DNA of 41,130 bases. Origin: an uncultured Bacteroidales bacterium. GTDB lineage: Bacteria > Bacteroidota > Bacteroidia > Bacteroidales > Paludibacteraceae. The notes below the pieces were generated by a model, which ran no database searches, was not told the origin of the DNA, and was given only the letters and a program-made list of their open reading frames with translations. Below are positions 25,009-33,342 of this stretch, piece after piece (within the stretch, counting starts at the first letter, position 1; each line of letters opens with the position of its first letter). The stretch is taken from NCBI GenBank assembly GCA_903901975.1, contig CAIUTB010000128.1, positions 1-41,130 on the forward strand. The letters run 5' to 3'. The translations under genes and the position numbers were made by a program.

Positions 25009-25911
25009 ATGAAACGTGCATTTACAATATTATCGTTCATACTATATTGGTTGTTGGGCAATGCGCAATACAATATACGAATAAATAATATTCTGGATAA
25101 TTCATATTATATAAATCCGGCAGCGATTAATGATGAATATCAAGCCATCTTCAGTATTTCAGCCCGGAAACAATGGATTGGATTTCCGGGTGCACCAAGT
25201 ACCTATTATGCAACTGGCACAATGTTTCTACCTAAAAGCAATGCTCAGTTTGGAGTGAATGTGTATTCTGATAAAGTCGGGTATAATACTATTTCAAATA
25301 TCTCAGCATCTTATGCATATCAAATAAATCTCAATAAAGAATGGCAGCTTAATCTTGGGCTGGGAGCAAGTTACCAATGCTTGTCATACGACCGAAATCA
25401 GCTAATTGCAATGACATTAGATGATCCGGCAATATATAATAACTTGCTGCAGCAAACAAATTATAATTGCGATTTGGGTTTTGAATTAAAAAATGAATTA
25501 TGGAGAATTGGAGTTTCCGGTCAGAATTTGTTGTCCGCTTTGGTTAAAGAAAATAATATTCTGTCAAATGCGAATTATGCTTATGTTGTTTATCGGAAAA
25601 AGGAAGATCAGCTAATAAATCTGCAATATGGATTAGACGCAATTCAGTATGGCAGTATTGTCCAAATGGAACTTAGCCTTACTTCATTTTTTAAATTTTA
25701 CGACGAAGCCGATTTATTCCATGTAGGTGTATTTTACCGGACTCAAAGCGAAATGGGAGTAGTATTAGGATACAACCTTTCTGAGAGCTTAAATCTGGCT
25801 TACAGCTATGATTTCAACGTAAGTGGAATAAGCCAGAATACTGTTGGATCACATGAGTTAATCGTTTCGTATAAGCTTAATAAGGTTAATTTTAAACCAT
25901 ATAGGTATTAA
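25009..25911 (+). CDS. PorP/SprF family type IX secretion system membrane protein
   Basis: The chosen ATG at 25009 gives 300 residues and a clean signal peptide (MKRAFTILSFILYWLLGNAQ). An in-frame ATG at 24973 overlaps the adhesin gene and would add 12 charged residues, so I reject it. The mature protein has the PorP/SprF hallmarks: SYYINPAAIN near the N-terminus, a KQWIGFPGAPSTYYA segment, then repeated beta-barrel strands (FGVNVYSDKVGYNT, LNLGLGASYQCLSYD) and a final FNVSGISQNTVGSHELIVSYKL region. Members of this family are outer membrane proteins that assist secretion or surface attachment of one type B-tailed T9SS cargo, such as SprF for SprB. It begins 16 bases after the adhesin stop, so the two are co-transcribed. 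Confidence 0.92.
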   Translation: MKRAFTILSFILYWLLGNAQYNIRINNILDNSYYINPAAINDEYQAIFSISARKQWIGFPGAPSTYYATGTMFLPKSNAQFGVNVYSDKVGYNTISNISASYAYQINLNKEWQLNLGLGASYQCLSYDRNQLIAMTLDDPAIYNNLLQQTNYNCDLGFELKNELWRIGVSGQNLLSALVKENNILSNANYAYVVYRKKEDQLINLQYGLDAIQYGSIVQMELSLTSFFKFYDEADLFHVGVFYRTQSEMGVVLGYNLSESLNLAYSYDFNVSGISQNTVGSHELIVSYKLNKVNFKPYRY

Positions 25912-25949
25912 ATTTCAGTAAAATATTGTTTGCCAATTTTGTTAGTTAG

Positions 25950-25980
25950 ACCCCGCCAACATAAGTGACGGGGTTTGTTT
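25950..25980 (+). terminator. Terminator of the adhesin/PorP-SprF operon
   Basis: ACCCCGCCA (25950-25958) pairs with TGACGGGGT (25966-25974) with one C-A mismatch and a 7-nt loop, followed by TTTGTTT. It is the only GC-rich foldback in an AT-rich region, 38 bases after the stop codon. Confidence 0.85.
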
Positions 25981-26351
25981 GTTAAATATATTGGATTTCA
26001 TAAGTCAAATGTTACTTTTTCTGAAAAATATTTTGTATTTCATTTGATTTTGTTTCAATTTATATACTTAACCGAATAAATGTACGTTATATTTATAACA
26101 AACAAGAACCTGAAAACCCTTGTGACATTTTCGAAAGCTTTAAGTGTTATTGTAGGCAAAATTTGTGAGTTTGAAACTCAAAGAATTAGATTGTCTTACA
26201 AATCAACTTCAGAATCGAATGATTTTTGCACATAATGCTTATATAATTGTAATAATTTAGTTGTTTTTATACAAAATCAAAATATTTGAATGAGCTATAT
26301 TGCTAATAAACAACTATTTGCAAAAAAAATGAAATTAAAAATTGTAAAAAC

Positions 26352-26383
26352 ATTGAACAGTAATGATTTTGTTATTATTTTTG
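26352..26383 (+). promoter_or_regulatory. Promoter of the exbB-exbD-tonB operon
   Basis: ATTG (26352-26355), a 20-base spacer and TATTTTTG (26376-26383) fit the Bacteroidota consensus. Transcription would start near 26390, leaving a leader of about 110 nt before the ATG at 26500. Confidence 0.5.
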
Positions 26384-26499
26384 TGGTCATTTTAGATATC
26401 TAAGTAAAATAGCTTTAACAAGAAATTATAATATAAACACAACAAATACAAATAGTCTTAAAAATAAATTATCAAAATTAATACTTAAAAAAAAACGTT

Positions 26500-27321
26500 A
26501 TGGCAAAGAATCAAAATCAACCAAAAAAAAGCAACTCATTTGCATTCGTAAAGTCTTCAGGAATGATCATGTTAGCCTGTTTTATTCTCGCAGTGCTTAT
26601 TTACAAATTTATTTTCGGTGATGCTTCACACTTCGAAGGTGGTTTATCTGAAGGACACCCAAAACCAGGTGACTTGTTAGGCACAATCTACAAAGGTGGC
26701 GTTATTGTACCGCTTATTCAAACTTTATTGTTAACAGTATTAGCTTTAAGCGTTGAACGTTTTTTCGCAATCAAAACTGCACAGGGTACAGGTAAACTGG
26801 TTAAATTTGTTGAAGATATCAAAGCAAATTTATCAAAAGGAGACCTAAAAGCTGCAAAAGAAGTATGTGACAAACAACAAGGTTCAGTTGCTAATGTTGT
26901 AAACTCGGCATTAATAAAATACGCTGAAGTTGAAGAAGACAAAGCATTATCGAAAGAACAACAAATCCTTGCTATCCAGAAAGAAGTAGAAGAAGCAACT
27001 TCGTTGGAACTTCCAATGTTAAGCCAGAATCTTCCTATTATTGCAACGATCACTACCTTAGGTACTTTGATGGGGCTGTTAGGAACAGTAATTGGTATGA
27101 TCCGTTCATTTGCTGCCTTAGCCGGTGCTGGTGGTACTGACTCTATCGCACTTTCTGCAGGTATCTCAGAAGCACTTATCAATACAGCTTTCGGGATCTT
27201 AACAGGTGCCTTGGCAGTAATTTCGTACAACTATTTTACCAGCAAAATTGATACAATTACTTATTCAATTGACGAAGTAGGTTTCTCAATTGTTCAAACA
27301 TTTGCTGCAACTCACAAATAA
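26500..27321 (+). CDS. exbB: ExbB/TolQ/MotA family proton channel subunit
   Basis: The product has 273 residues. Hydrophobic segments lie at about 19-37, 66-86, 180-203 and 222-244. The signature region TTLGTLMGLLGTVIGMIRSF (185-204) and a Thr-rich last segment (LINTAFGILTGALAVISY) are those of the ExbB/TolQ/MotA pore, where five subunits surround an ExbD dimer. The cytoplasmic loop (about 90-175) contains helical segments with DLKAAKEVCDKQQG. ExbB uses proton flow across the inner membrane to drive TonB-dependent transport or another energised envelope process. It is the first gene of a seven-gene run that continues with two ExbD and two TonB proteins. The extra N-terminal membrane segment is common in Bacteroidota versions. 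Confidence 0.92.
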   Translation: MAKNQNQPKKSNSFAFVKSSGMIMLACFILAVLIYKFIFGDASHFEGGLSEGHPKPGDLLGTIYKGGVIVPLIQTLLLTVLALSVERFFAIKTAQGTGKLVKFVEDIKANLSKGDLKAAKEVCDKQQGSVANVVNSALIKYAEVEEDKALSKEQQILAIQKEVEEATSLELPMLSQNLPIIATITTLGTLMGLLGTVIGMIRSFAALAGAGGTDSIALSAGISEALINTAFGILTGALAVISYNYFTSKIDTITYSIDEVGFSIVQTFAATHK

Positions 27322-27344
27322 TTCACCTAAAATAACGCGAAATT

Positions 27345-27953
27345 ATGTCTAAAGTAAAAGTAGCAAGGAAAAGTACCCGTATCGATATGACCGCGATGAG
27401 CGATGTTACAGTACTGTTGCTGACTTTCTTCATGTTAACGTCAACGTTCGTGAAAAAAGAGCCGGTACAGGTAACAACTCCCGCGTCAGTATCCGAAATC
27501 AAAATACCTGAAACCAATATTCTGGCAATTCTTATTGACCCGGCTGGAAAGGTATTTATGAGTATGGATAAGCAAGGCGATATGGTGGAAACCTTGACCA
27601 AGGTGGGCAAAGATTATGGTGTTACATTTACTGCTGAAGAAATTCAGAAGTTTAAGGTGTCATCCACATTCGGAGTTCCGATTAAAAAAATGAAGGATTA
27701 TTTGGCTCTTAAAGCTACTGATCAGGATAAAGTGCTTGCAACATTAGGTATTCCTACTGATAGTCTCGACAATCAGTTTAAATCATGGGTTAAAAATGCC
27801 AGAGCAACAAATCCTGATTTCCGAATCGCAATAAAAGCCGATGCAAAAACTCCGTATAAAGTAATTAAAGATGTAATGACTTCTCTGCAGGATTTGAGAG
27901 AAAATCGTTATAATCTGATTACATCATTGAAGAACGAAACAGCTAATAAATAA
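27345..27953 (+). CDS. exbD: ExbD/TolR family biopolymer transport protein (first copy)
   Basis: The product has 202 residues. The short basic cytoplasmic N-terminus (KVARKSTRIDM) is followed by one membrane helix (about 20-36) starting with the conserved proton-carrying Asp20 (AMSDVTVLLLTFFML). The periplasmic part (about 40-200) is longer than in E. coli ExbD (141 residues in total) and ends in the TolR-like IAIKADAKTPYKVIKDVMTSLQD element. It forms the axial dimer inside the ExbB pentamer. It lies 23 bases after exbB and six bases before the second exbD. Confidence 0.9.
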   Translation: MSKVKVARKSTRIDMTAMSDVTVLLLTFFMLTSTFVKKEPVQVTTPASVSEIKIPETNILAILIDPAGKVFMSMDKQGDMVETLTKVGKDYGVTFTAEEIQKFKVSSTFGVPIKKMKDYLALKATDQDKVLATLGIPTDSLDNQFKSWVKNARATNPDFRIAIKADAKTPYKVIKDVMTSLQDLRENRYNLITSLKNETANK

Positions 27954-27959
27954 GAAATC

Positions 27960-28619
27960 ATGTCTGAAATACAAACTAACGACACCGGAGGAAAACATAA
28001 AAAAGGTGGAAGTAAACAGAAGAAAATCAGTGTTTTCGTTGATTTTACTCCCATGGTTGATATGAACATGTTGTTAATAACATTCTTCATGTTATGTACC
28101 TCCTTGAGTAAACCTCAAACTATGGAGATCAGTATGCCGAGTAATGATAAGAAACTCAGTAAAGATGACCAACCACCCGTAAAAGCATCACAAGCTATTA
28201 CATTGGTATTGTCGGGTGGTGATTCAGTTTTCTATTACGAAGGATTACCTAATTACAAAGATTATAAATCGTTGAAATTAACTTCTTATAGTGCTGATGG
28301 TATCAGGGAATTTCTTTTGAAGCGTAATACAGAAGCTGTTATCAAAATCAACGAACTGAAAGAGAAAAAAGCACAACTGAAAATTTCGCAGGATCAGTAC
28401 ACTAAGCAAGCTTCTGAGATAAAAGGTGGGAAAAACACACCGGTAGTAATTATTAAGGCAGCCGACCAGGCAACGTACAAAAATCTGATTGATGCATTGG
28501 ATGAAATGCAGATTTGCAACATTGGAAAATACGTAATCGATAAAATTACTCCCAGTGAAAAATTTCTAATCAAAAATTATCAGACAAAAGGTGCGCTCTC
28601 TGCGAATACAGCAAAATAA
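27960..28619 (+). CDS. exbD: ExbD/TolR family biopolymer transport protein (second copy)
   Basis: The product has 219 residues. A lysine-rich N-terminus (KHKKGGSKQKK) leads to a membrane helix beginning with Asp34 in FTPMVDMNMLLITFFMLC, the conserved proton-relay position. The periplasmic domain carries a low-complexity KINELKEKKAQLKISQDQYTK helix and ends in the VVIIKAADQATYKNLIDALDEMQ element. It differs clearly from the first ExbD copy, so the pair may form a heterodimer in one ExbB pore or serve separate pores. Two ExbD genes in a row are usual in Bacteroidota versions of this operon. It is 25 bases before the first tonB gene. Confidence 0.9.
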   Translation: MSEIQTNDTGGKHKKGGSKQKKISVFVDFTPMVDMNMLLITFFMLCTSLSKPQTMEISMPSNDKKLSKDDQPPVKASQAITLVLSGGDSVFYYEGLPNYKDYKSLKLTSYSADGIREFLLKRNTEAVIKINELKEKKAQLKISQDQYTKQASEIKGGKNTPVVIIKAADQATYKNLIDALDEMQICNIGKYVIDKITPSEKFLIKNYQTKGALSANTAK

Positions 28620-28644
28620 TTAAACGCCTTAAAAACTAAAAAAA

Positions 28645-29445
28645 ATGGCTAAAATTGATTTAACATCCCTGGAGTGGCGTGAACTTATTTTTCAGGGTAA
28701 GAATAAGGAATACGGTGCATATAGAATGCGCAGCGAATCTGACAGACGACACAATATCTCAATAATGATTATTGCAGTTGTGGCAGTTGTTGGCTTCAGT
28801 CTTCCCCGACTTATCGAAATGGTTAAGCCAAAACAAGTAGATAAAATAACTGATGTTACTACTTTTGCAAAATTAGAAAAAGCTGAAGTTAAAAATGACA
28901 TCAAAAAGGTAGAACCGGTTGAGCCTCCACCTGCATTAAAAAGTTCGATTAAATTCGTTGCTCCTGTCATCAAAAAAGACGAGGAAGTAAAGGACGAAGA
29001 TCAAATGAAGAGTCAGGAAGAACTGAACAATACCAAAGTGGCAATTTCGGTTGCCGATGTAAAAGGTGTTGATAATGGAAAAATTGATATTGCTGATGTA
29101 AAACAGGCTGTAACGCAAGAAGAAGAGGATAAAGTATATCAGGTTATTGAGCAAATGCCTCAATTCCCCGGTGGTGAGCAAGAACTTCTGAATTATATCA
29201 ATAAAAATATCAAATATCCCGTTATTGCTCAGGAAAACGGTGTTCAGGGAAAAGTAATTTTACGATTCGTAGTTTCCAAAACCGGTATGGTTGATAGAGT
29301 TGAAGTAGTTCGACCACTTGATCCTGCTTGTGATAAAGAAGCAATCCGGGTAGTGAAATCACTTCCAAGGTTTATACCTGGCAAACAAAATGGTGTGAAT
29401 GTAGCGGTGTGGTATACACTTCCGGTTACTTACAAATTGGAGTAG
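28645..29445 (+). CDS. tonB: Energy transducer TonB (first copy)
   Basis: The product has 266 residues. The Bacteroidota-type cytoplasmic N-terminus (EWRELIFQGKNKEYGAYRMR) precedes one membrane helix (about 38-53). The linker has KVEPVEPPPA and a charged spacer (KKDEEVKDEDQMKSQEE). The C-terminal TonB domain (about 169-266) begins EQMPQFPGGEQELLNYI and contains the YPVIAQENGVQGKVILRFVVSKTG and ARVVKSLPRFIPGKQNG-like strands; it would contact the TonB box of outer membrane receptors. The linker is short for TonB. It is almost identical in both end domains to the next gene, which is a tandem duplicate with a diverged middle. Confidence 0.92.
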   Translation: MAKIDLTSLEWRELIFQGKNKEYGAYRMRSESDRRHNISIMIIAVVAVVGFSLPRLIEMVKPKQVDKITDVTTFAKLEKAEVKNDIKKVEPVEPPPALKSSIKFVAPVIKKDEEVKDEDQMKSQEELNNTKVAISVADVKGVDNGKIDIADVKQAVTQEEEDKVYQVIEQMPQFPGGEQELLNYINKNIKYPVIAQENGVQGKVILRFVVSKTGMVDRVEVVRPLDPACDKEAIRVVKSLPRFIPGKQNGVNVAVWYTLPVTYKLE

Positions 29446-29483
29446 AAGTAAAAATTGTACTATAATAAATTTTAGCTTTCGAA

Positions 29484-29503
29484 TCTGAATAAGCGTATTC
29501 AGA
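29484..29503 (+). other. Intergenic hairpin between the two tonB genes
   Basis: TCTGAATA (29484-29491) pairs with TATTCAGA (29496-29503) around a 4-nt AGCG loop. There is no T-run after it, so it is unlikely to end transcription. It lies in the only large gap (116 bases) in the operon and could be an mRNA processing or stability element that sets different levels of the two TonB proteins. Confidence 0.4.
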
Positions 29504-29561
29504 ATAAATGTCACTATCTGGGTTTTCAGTAAAGTTATTTAACTTTTAATAGATAGAAAAG

Positions 29562-30374
29562 ATGGCTAAAATTAATTTAACGTCAGTAGAATGGCGTGAA
29601 CTTATTTTTCAAGGAAAAAATAAGGAGTATGGTGCATATAAAATGCGCAGTGAATCTGAAAGTAGACATAATATAGCAATTTTAATTGTTGTATTTATGA
29701 CTGTTGTTGGGTTAAATATACCCAAACTAATAAATTTGGTCAAGCCAAATCTACAAAATGTTTCAGAAGGCTATGGTTTAATGGACATCTCTCAAATTGA
29801 GAGAACAGAAGAGCTTGTTGTTAAGCCAATTGAACCGATAGCTCCACCACCTTCACAATTCATTAAAACTATTCAGTTTTTACCGCCTGTTATTGAAGAA
29901 GATGACAAGGTAAATTCAGATGAAGGAATGAAGGATATGGCAATGGTCAACAAATCGGACGCTGTTATTTCAATTGTTGACGAAATTGGGTCACCCACTG
30001 GTACGGTTGATAAATCTAACCTAAAAGAAGGTGTAACCGGTACATTTGGTGATGAAGATGTTATACAAACAACTATTGAACAAATGCCGGTATTTCCGGG
30101 TGGTGAACAGGAACTGCTGAATTATATTGGCCGAAATGTAAGATATCCAATTATTGACCAGGAAAATAACGTTCAGGGAAAAGTGATTCTACGGTTTGTA
30201 GTTAGCAAAACCGGTTCGGTAGATAGGGTTGAAGTAATCCGGTCACTTTCATCTAGTTCTGATAATGAAGCGGTACGTGTAGTAAAATCACTTCCTAGAT
30301 TTATCCCCGGAAAACAGAATGGTAAAAACGTCTCAGTTTGGTTCACATTGCCGGTAACTTTTAAATTAGAATAG
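29562..30374 (+). CDS. tonB: Energy transducer TonB (second copy, tandem paralogue)
   Basis: The product has 270 residues. The N-terminus (MAKINLTSVEWRELIFQGK) and C-terminal TonB domain (about 173-270) closely match those of the first copy, but the membrane helix and the spacer (NLQNVSEGYGLMDISQIERTEELVVK...) are different. A PIEPIAPPPSQ Pro-rich segment crosses the periplasm. The two proteins would share ExbB/ExbD and perhaps serve different receptors. The gene is separated from the first by 116 bases and followed after five bases by the substrate-binding lipoprotein gene. The N-terminal and C-terminal similarity could be maintained by gene conversion. Confidence 0.92.
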   Translation: MAKINLTSVEWRELIFQGKNKEYGAYKMRSESESRHNIAILIVVFMTVVGLNIPKLINLVKPNLQNVSEGYGLMDISQIERTEELVVKPIEPIAPPPSQFIKTIQFLPPVIEEDDKVNSDEGMKDMAMVNKSDAVISIVDEIGSPTGTVDKSNLKEGVTGTFGDEDVIQTTIEQMPVFPGGEQELLNYIGRNVRYPIIDQENNVQGKVILRFVVSKTGSVDRVEVIRSLSSSSDNEAVRVVKSLPRFIPGKQNGKNVSVWFTLPVTFKLE

Positions 30375-30379
30375 TATTC

Positions 30380-31321
30380 ATGTTCAAGTTCAAAATTCTG
30401 TCTGTTTTTTTTCTTTTACTATTTTTCTCGTGCCAGAAACAGGTAAAAGATAAATTTACAGATACATATACTTCAGGTGTAATTCCCATTGCAGTTGATG
30501 AGAATTTCAAACCGATTGTACAAGAAGAGATAGATGTTTTTGAAGCTTTAACTCCAAAAGCACGTTTAATACCAAACTATACAACTGAGGTTAATGCTTT
30601 AAATCTTTTATTGAAAGATAGTGTCCGATTGGCTATTGCCACTCGTCCACTATCTTCAAAAGAAGTGCAGTATTTGAACAGTAAATCGTTTTATCCACAC
30701 TCTTATAAATTTGCAACCGATGGTCTTGCGCTGATAGTCAACAATCATAATCCCGATTCATTGATTACTGTAAGCGATATCCGGAGAATTCTGACAGGGC
30801 AGGCATTAAACTGGACTGATATTTATCCCAAATCCAAATTAGGAAAATTTCAGGTAGTTTTTGATAACCAAAACTCAAGTACGATTCGTTATGCAACAGA
30901 TTCCATTTGTGGCGGAAAACACTTGTCGAAAAAACTATTTGCACAGAATAATAATCTTGAGGTTATTGATTTTGTTTCTAAAACGCCTAATGCTATTGGA
31001 GTAATTGGTGTAAATTGGTTGGGTAACCGAAAGGATACAAGCAATCTTTCATTCCGTAATGAAATACGAGTAATGTCGGTTAGTCAGGCATCTGAGGCAA
31101 CTATTGCCGATAGTTATAAACCATTTCAGGCTTACTTATTTTACGGATATTATCCCTTAACCCGATTTGTATATGTTATATTGAATGATCCACGTGGGTC
31201 TTTACCTTCAGGCTTTACTTCATTCCTAACTTCCGATCGTGGACAGCGCATTATATTAAAATCAGGTCTTGTACCAGCCACACAACCCGTTCGCATTGTG
31301 CATGTAAAAGACGAACAATAA
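30380..31321 (+). CDS. PstS-like substrate-binding lipoprotein
   Basis: The product has 313 residues with a lipobox LFFSC (Cys18). The rest matches the phosphate-binding protein fold (PBP_like, PstS family): SGVIPIAVDENFKPIVQEE at the start of the first lobe, SVRLAIATRPLSSKEVQYL, then TDGLALIVNNHNPDSLITVSDIRRILTGQALNWTDI, the classic PstS inter-lobe segment, and NAIGVIGVNWLG later. There is no ABC transporter gene nearby, and it sits in the ExbB/ExbD/TonB operon. It may therefore be a ligand-binding sensor or accessory of the TonB machine rather than a phosphate importer part. The ligand is unknown. Confidence 0.83.
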   Translation: MFKFKILSVFFLLLFFSCQKQVKDKFTDTYTSGVIPIAVDENFKPIVQEEIDVFEALTPKARLIPNYTTEVNALNLLLKDSVRLAIATRPLSSKEVQYLNSKSFYPHSYKFATDGLALIVNNHNPDSLITVSDIRRILTGQALNWTDIYPKSKLGKFQVVFDNQNSSTIRYATDSICGGKHLSKKLFAQNNNLEVIDFVSKTPNAIGVIGVNWLGNRKDTSNLSFRNEIRVMSVSQASEATIADSYKPFQAYLFYGYYPLTRFVYVILNDPRGSLPSGFTSFLTSDRGQRIILKSGLVPATQPVRIVHVKDEQ

Positions 31322-31352
31322 AAATAACAATTTATTAATTAAAACAAGCTAC

Positions 31353-32981
31353 ATGAAACGTAACTTTCTATTTGTTTTCTTTGCTGTAATTTCAGCTTCA
31401 ATTTCAGCCGCCGAGCCTGCCCAGGGTATTGCTTATTACAAAGCGGGCTTTCCTCAGGTTGCCAAACCTCTTTTGTTGAAAGAGTATGCTACTGATACTT
31501 TAACCCGTTCAGAAACTTGTTTTTATCTTGGAAATATCTATTTTGGTGAAAATAAGGTTGACTCAGCTGAAATATATTTTAAAAAGGGCTTAATTGGGAA
31601 ACAGGTCAATGTGTTGAATACTGTTGGTTTAGCTATGTTGAAAATGAAATCGAACCTTAAAGATGCTGATGCAGATATTATTGCAGTATTGAAGCTTCCT
31701 GCAAGTAGGAAGAATCCAGATTACTCAATTGCTGCTGCCAATGCGTATTTATTCAACGGACTAATAGAACAGGCTACTAACTATATGGAAAAAGCCAAGA
31801 GTATAAAGCTTAAATATTCCGCTTTAGCTGTATTGGCTGGCGATATTGAATTGGCCAAAAAAGATGTAGGAAAGGCATGCGGTAATTATGATATGGCCAT
31901 ATTGTATGACGAAAATTGCAAAGAAGCATATATCAAATATGCTCGTGCTTATAAAAATGTAAACACGCCCCTTGCTATTGAAATGTTGAACAGGTTGAAA
32001 CAAAAAGAACCTGCATTTTTGTTGGCTGACAAGGAGTTAGCTGATATTTATTATGCAAATAACGATTTTGATAAAGCTGCTCAATTATATGCCAATTATC
32101 TCAAATCAGGAAATTCATCAGTATCTGATTTGACTAAATATGCCATGACTATCTTTTTGAACAAAGACTATACAAAATCGTTGGAAATTTCGAAAATGGG
32201 ATTGCAAAAAGATTCACATAACCCCGCATTTAATCGATTGGCTATGTATAATAATGTAGCTTTGGAAAAATATGACGATGCAATTAAGTATGCAGATTTG
32301 TTTTTCAATAAATCAGATAATCCTGATATTTCATATTATGATTACACCTATTATGGTCAGGCTTTACGTTCAACAAAACAATATGATTTAGCAATCGAAC
32401 AATTTAAGAAAGCACTCAAACTTGATTCAACACAAATTGGCTTCTGGAAAGATATTTCTGATATGTATGGTGAAAAACCTGATTATCCAAATCAAATCTC
32501 GAATTATATTATTTATATGAATGCCTTAGCTCCAGAGAAGAAAACTGCTGATATTATTGTTACTTTAGGAAAGATGTATTACAGTTTAGGCAATGCGGAA
32601 ACTTCGACTGCTGATTTAAAGAAAAGCTCATTGTTGAAGGCTGATAGTATTTTTGGACTGGTAGCATCTCTAGAACCAACGGCTTATAGAGGAAATATGT
32701 GGAGAGCACGTACAAATTTTGCATTAGATCCCGAATCAACAATCGGATTAGCAAAACCTTTTTACGAACAAACTGTAACTTTGGTTGAAGCTAAAGCTGA
32801 TGTAAGATATAATCCGGTAATTTTGGAGTGTTCAAGGTATCTAGGATATTATTATTTTTTAAAAAAAGATTACGTTCAATCTAAAATTTATTGGAACAAA
32901 ATATTGTTAATTGATTCTAAAAATGAATTAGCTCTGAAGGCTATTGAAGGTATTGACAAAGCATTGAAAGGGAAAAAATAA
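31353..32981 (+). CDS. Exported tetratricopeptide repeat protein of the tonB operon
   Basis: The product has 542 residues. A signal peptide (about 1-20, ending SISAA) is followed by an array of TPR helices over most of the length, with the repeating A/G-x-Y and LA-x-x-Y pattern (for example YLGNIYFGENKVDSAEIYFKKGL, LADIYYANNDFDKAAQLYANYL, YYGQALRSTKQYDLAIEQFKKALKLDS). It should be a periplasmic scaffold. It is the last gene of the run that starts with exbB, so its partner may be the PstS-like lipoprotein or TonB itself. A terminator follows at 33003-33039. Its enzymatic function is none that I can see. Confidence 0.82.
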   Translation: MKRNFLFVFFAVISASISAAEPAQGIAYYKAGFPQVAKPLLLKEYATDTLTRSETCFYLGNIYFGENKVDSAEIYFKKGLIGKQVNVLNTVGLAMLKMKSNLKDADADIIAVLKLPASRKNPDYSIAAANAYLFNGLIEQATNYMEKAKSIKLKYSALAVLAGDIELAKKDVGKACGNYDMAILYDENCKEAYIKYARAYKNVNTPLAIEMLNRLKQKEPAFLLADKELADIYYANNDFDKAAQLYANYLKSGNSSVSDLTKYAMTIFLNKDYTKSLEISKMGLQKDSHNPAFNRLAMYNNVALEKYDDAIKYADLFFNKSDNPDISYYDYTYYGQALRSTKQYDLAIEQFKKALKLDSTQIGFWKDISDMYGEKPDYPNQISNYIIYMNALAPEKKTADIIVTLGKMYYSLGNAETSTADLKKSSLLKADSIFGLVASLEPTAYRGNMWRARTNFALDPESTIGLAKPFYEQTVTLVEAKADVRYNPVILECSRYLGYYYFLKKDYVQSKIYWNKILLIDSKNELALKAIEGIDKALKGKK

Positions 32982-33002
32982 TAGCTATTTAAAACAAATG
33001 AG

Positions 33003-33039
33003 GCTGTCTCAATTTTTATTTTGAGTCAGCTTTATTTTT
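33003..33039 (+). terminator. Terminator of the exbB-to-TPR operon
   Basis: GCTGTCTCAA (33003-33012) pairs with TTGAGTCAGC (33021-33030) with one T-T mismatch and an 8-nt loop. It is followed by TTTATTTTT. Confidence 0.8.
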
Positions 33040-33186
33040 GTTATTACTCAATGTTCTGAAGTCTTCTCTTTTAAATATGTAATATTGCTAATAATTGCAA
33101 ATAATTAGAAATACTAATTTCACGTTAAAATAGTTAATTAAGTATTTTTTTTATATTCAATATTAGAATAAAAAATAAAAAAATAG

Positions 33187-33194
33187 TATTTTTG
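33187..33194 (+). promoter_or_regulatory. -7 element for the bactofilin/actin-like pair
   Basis: TATTTTTG is a perfect -7 match. No TTTG box is seen about 20 bases upstream. Transcription starting near 33201 would leave a leader of about 140 nt before the ATG at 33343. Confidence 0.4.
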
Positions 33195-33342
33195 TCCATT
33201 CAGTTAATATTCAATTAATGTAGGATACTACAAGACTTTCGGATTTAGTTCTACACTGACATTGGAAATTATATAAATAATATTACATCTGTAAATAGAA
33301 TGACATTAAAAAATGTTATTTTGTTTCTAAAAAACATTTAAT

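Larger units (their letters stand above)
25912..26499. other. Long intergenic region (588 bp) before the exbB operon
   Basis: It holds the terminator of the adhesin locus (25950-25980) and, further on, the promoter of the energy-transduction operon (26352-26383) with a leader of about 110 nt rich in A and T. A 51-codon reading frame at 26080-26235 is the only one of any size and has no recognisable features. Nothing else is visible. Confidence 0.6.
32982..33342. other. AT-rich intergenic stretch (361 bp) before the bactofilin gene
   Basis: It contains the terminator of the tonB operon (33003-33039) and a possible promoter (33187-33194) with a leader of about 140 nt ahead of the bactofilin start. 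I see no coding region or RNA gene. Confidence 0.55.

Noticed and set aside
26080-26235. 51-codon ORF in the gap before exbB
   Set aside because: There is no signal peptide, no known motif and no promoter. Such a length is common by chance in a 588-bp gap, so I did not list it as a gene.
26718-27230. Antisense ORF of 170 codons within exbB
   Set aside because: It is a shadow of the exbB gene. The ExbB frame has membrane segments and family motifs.
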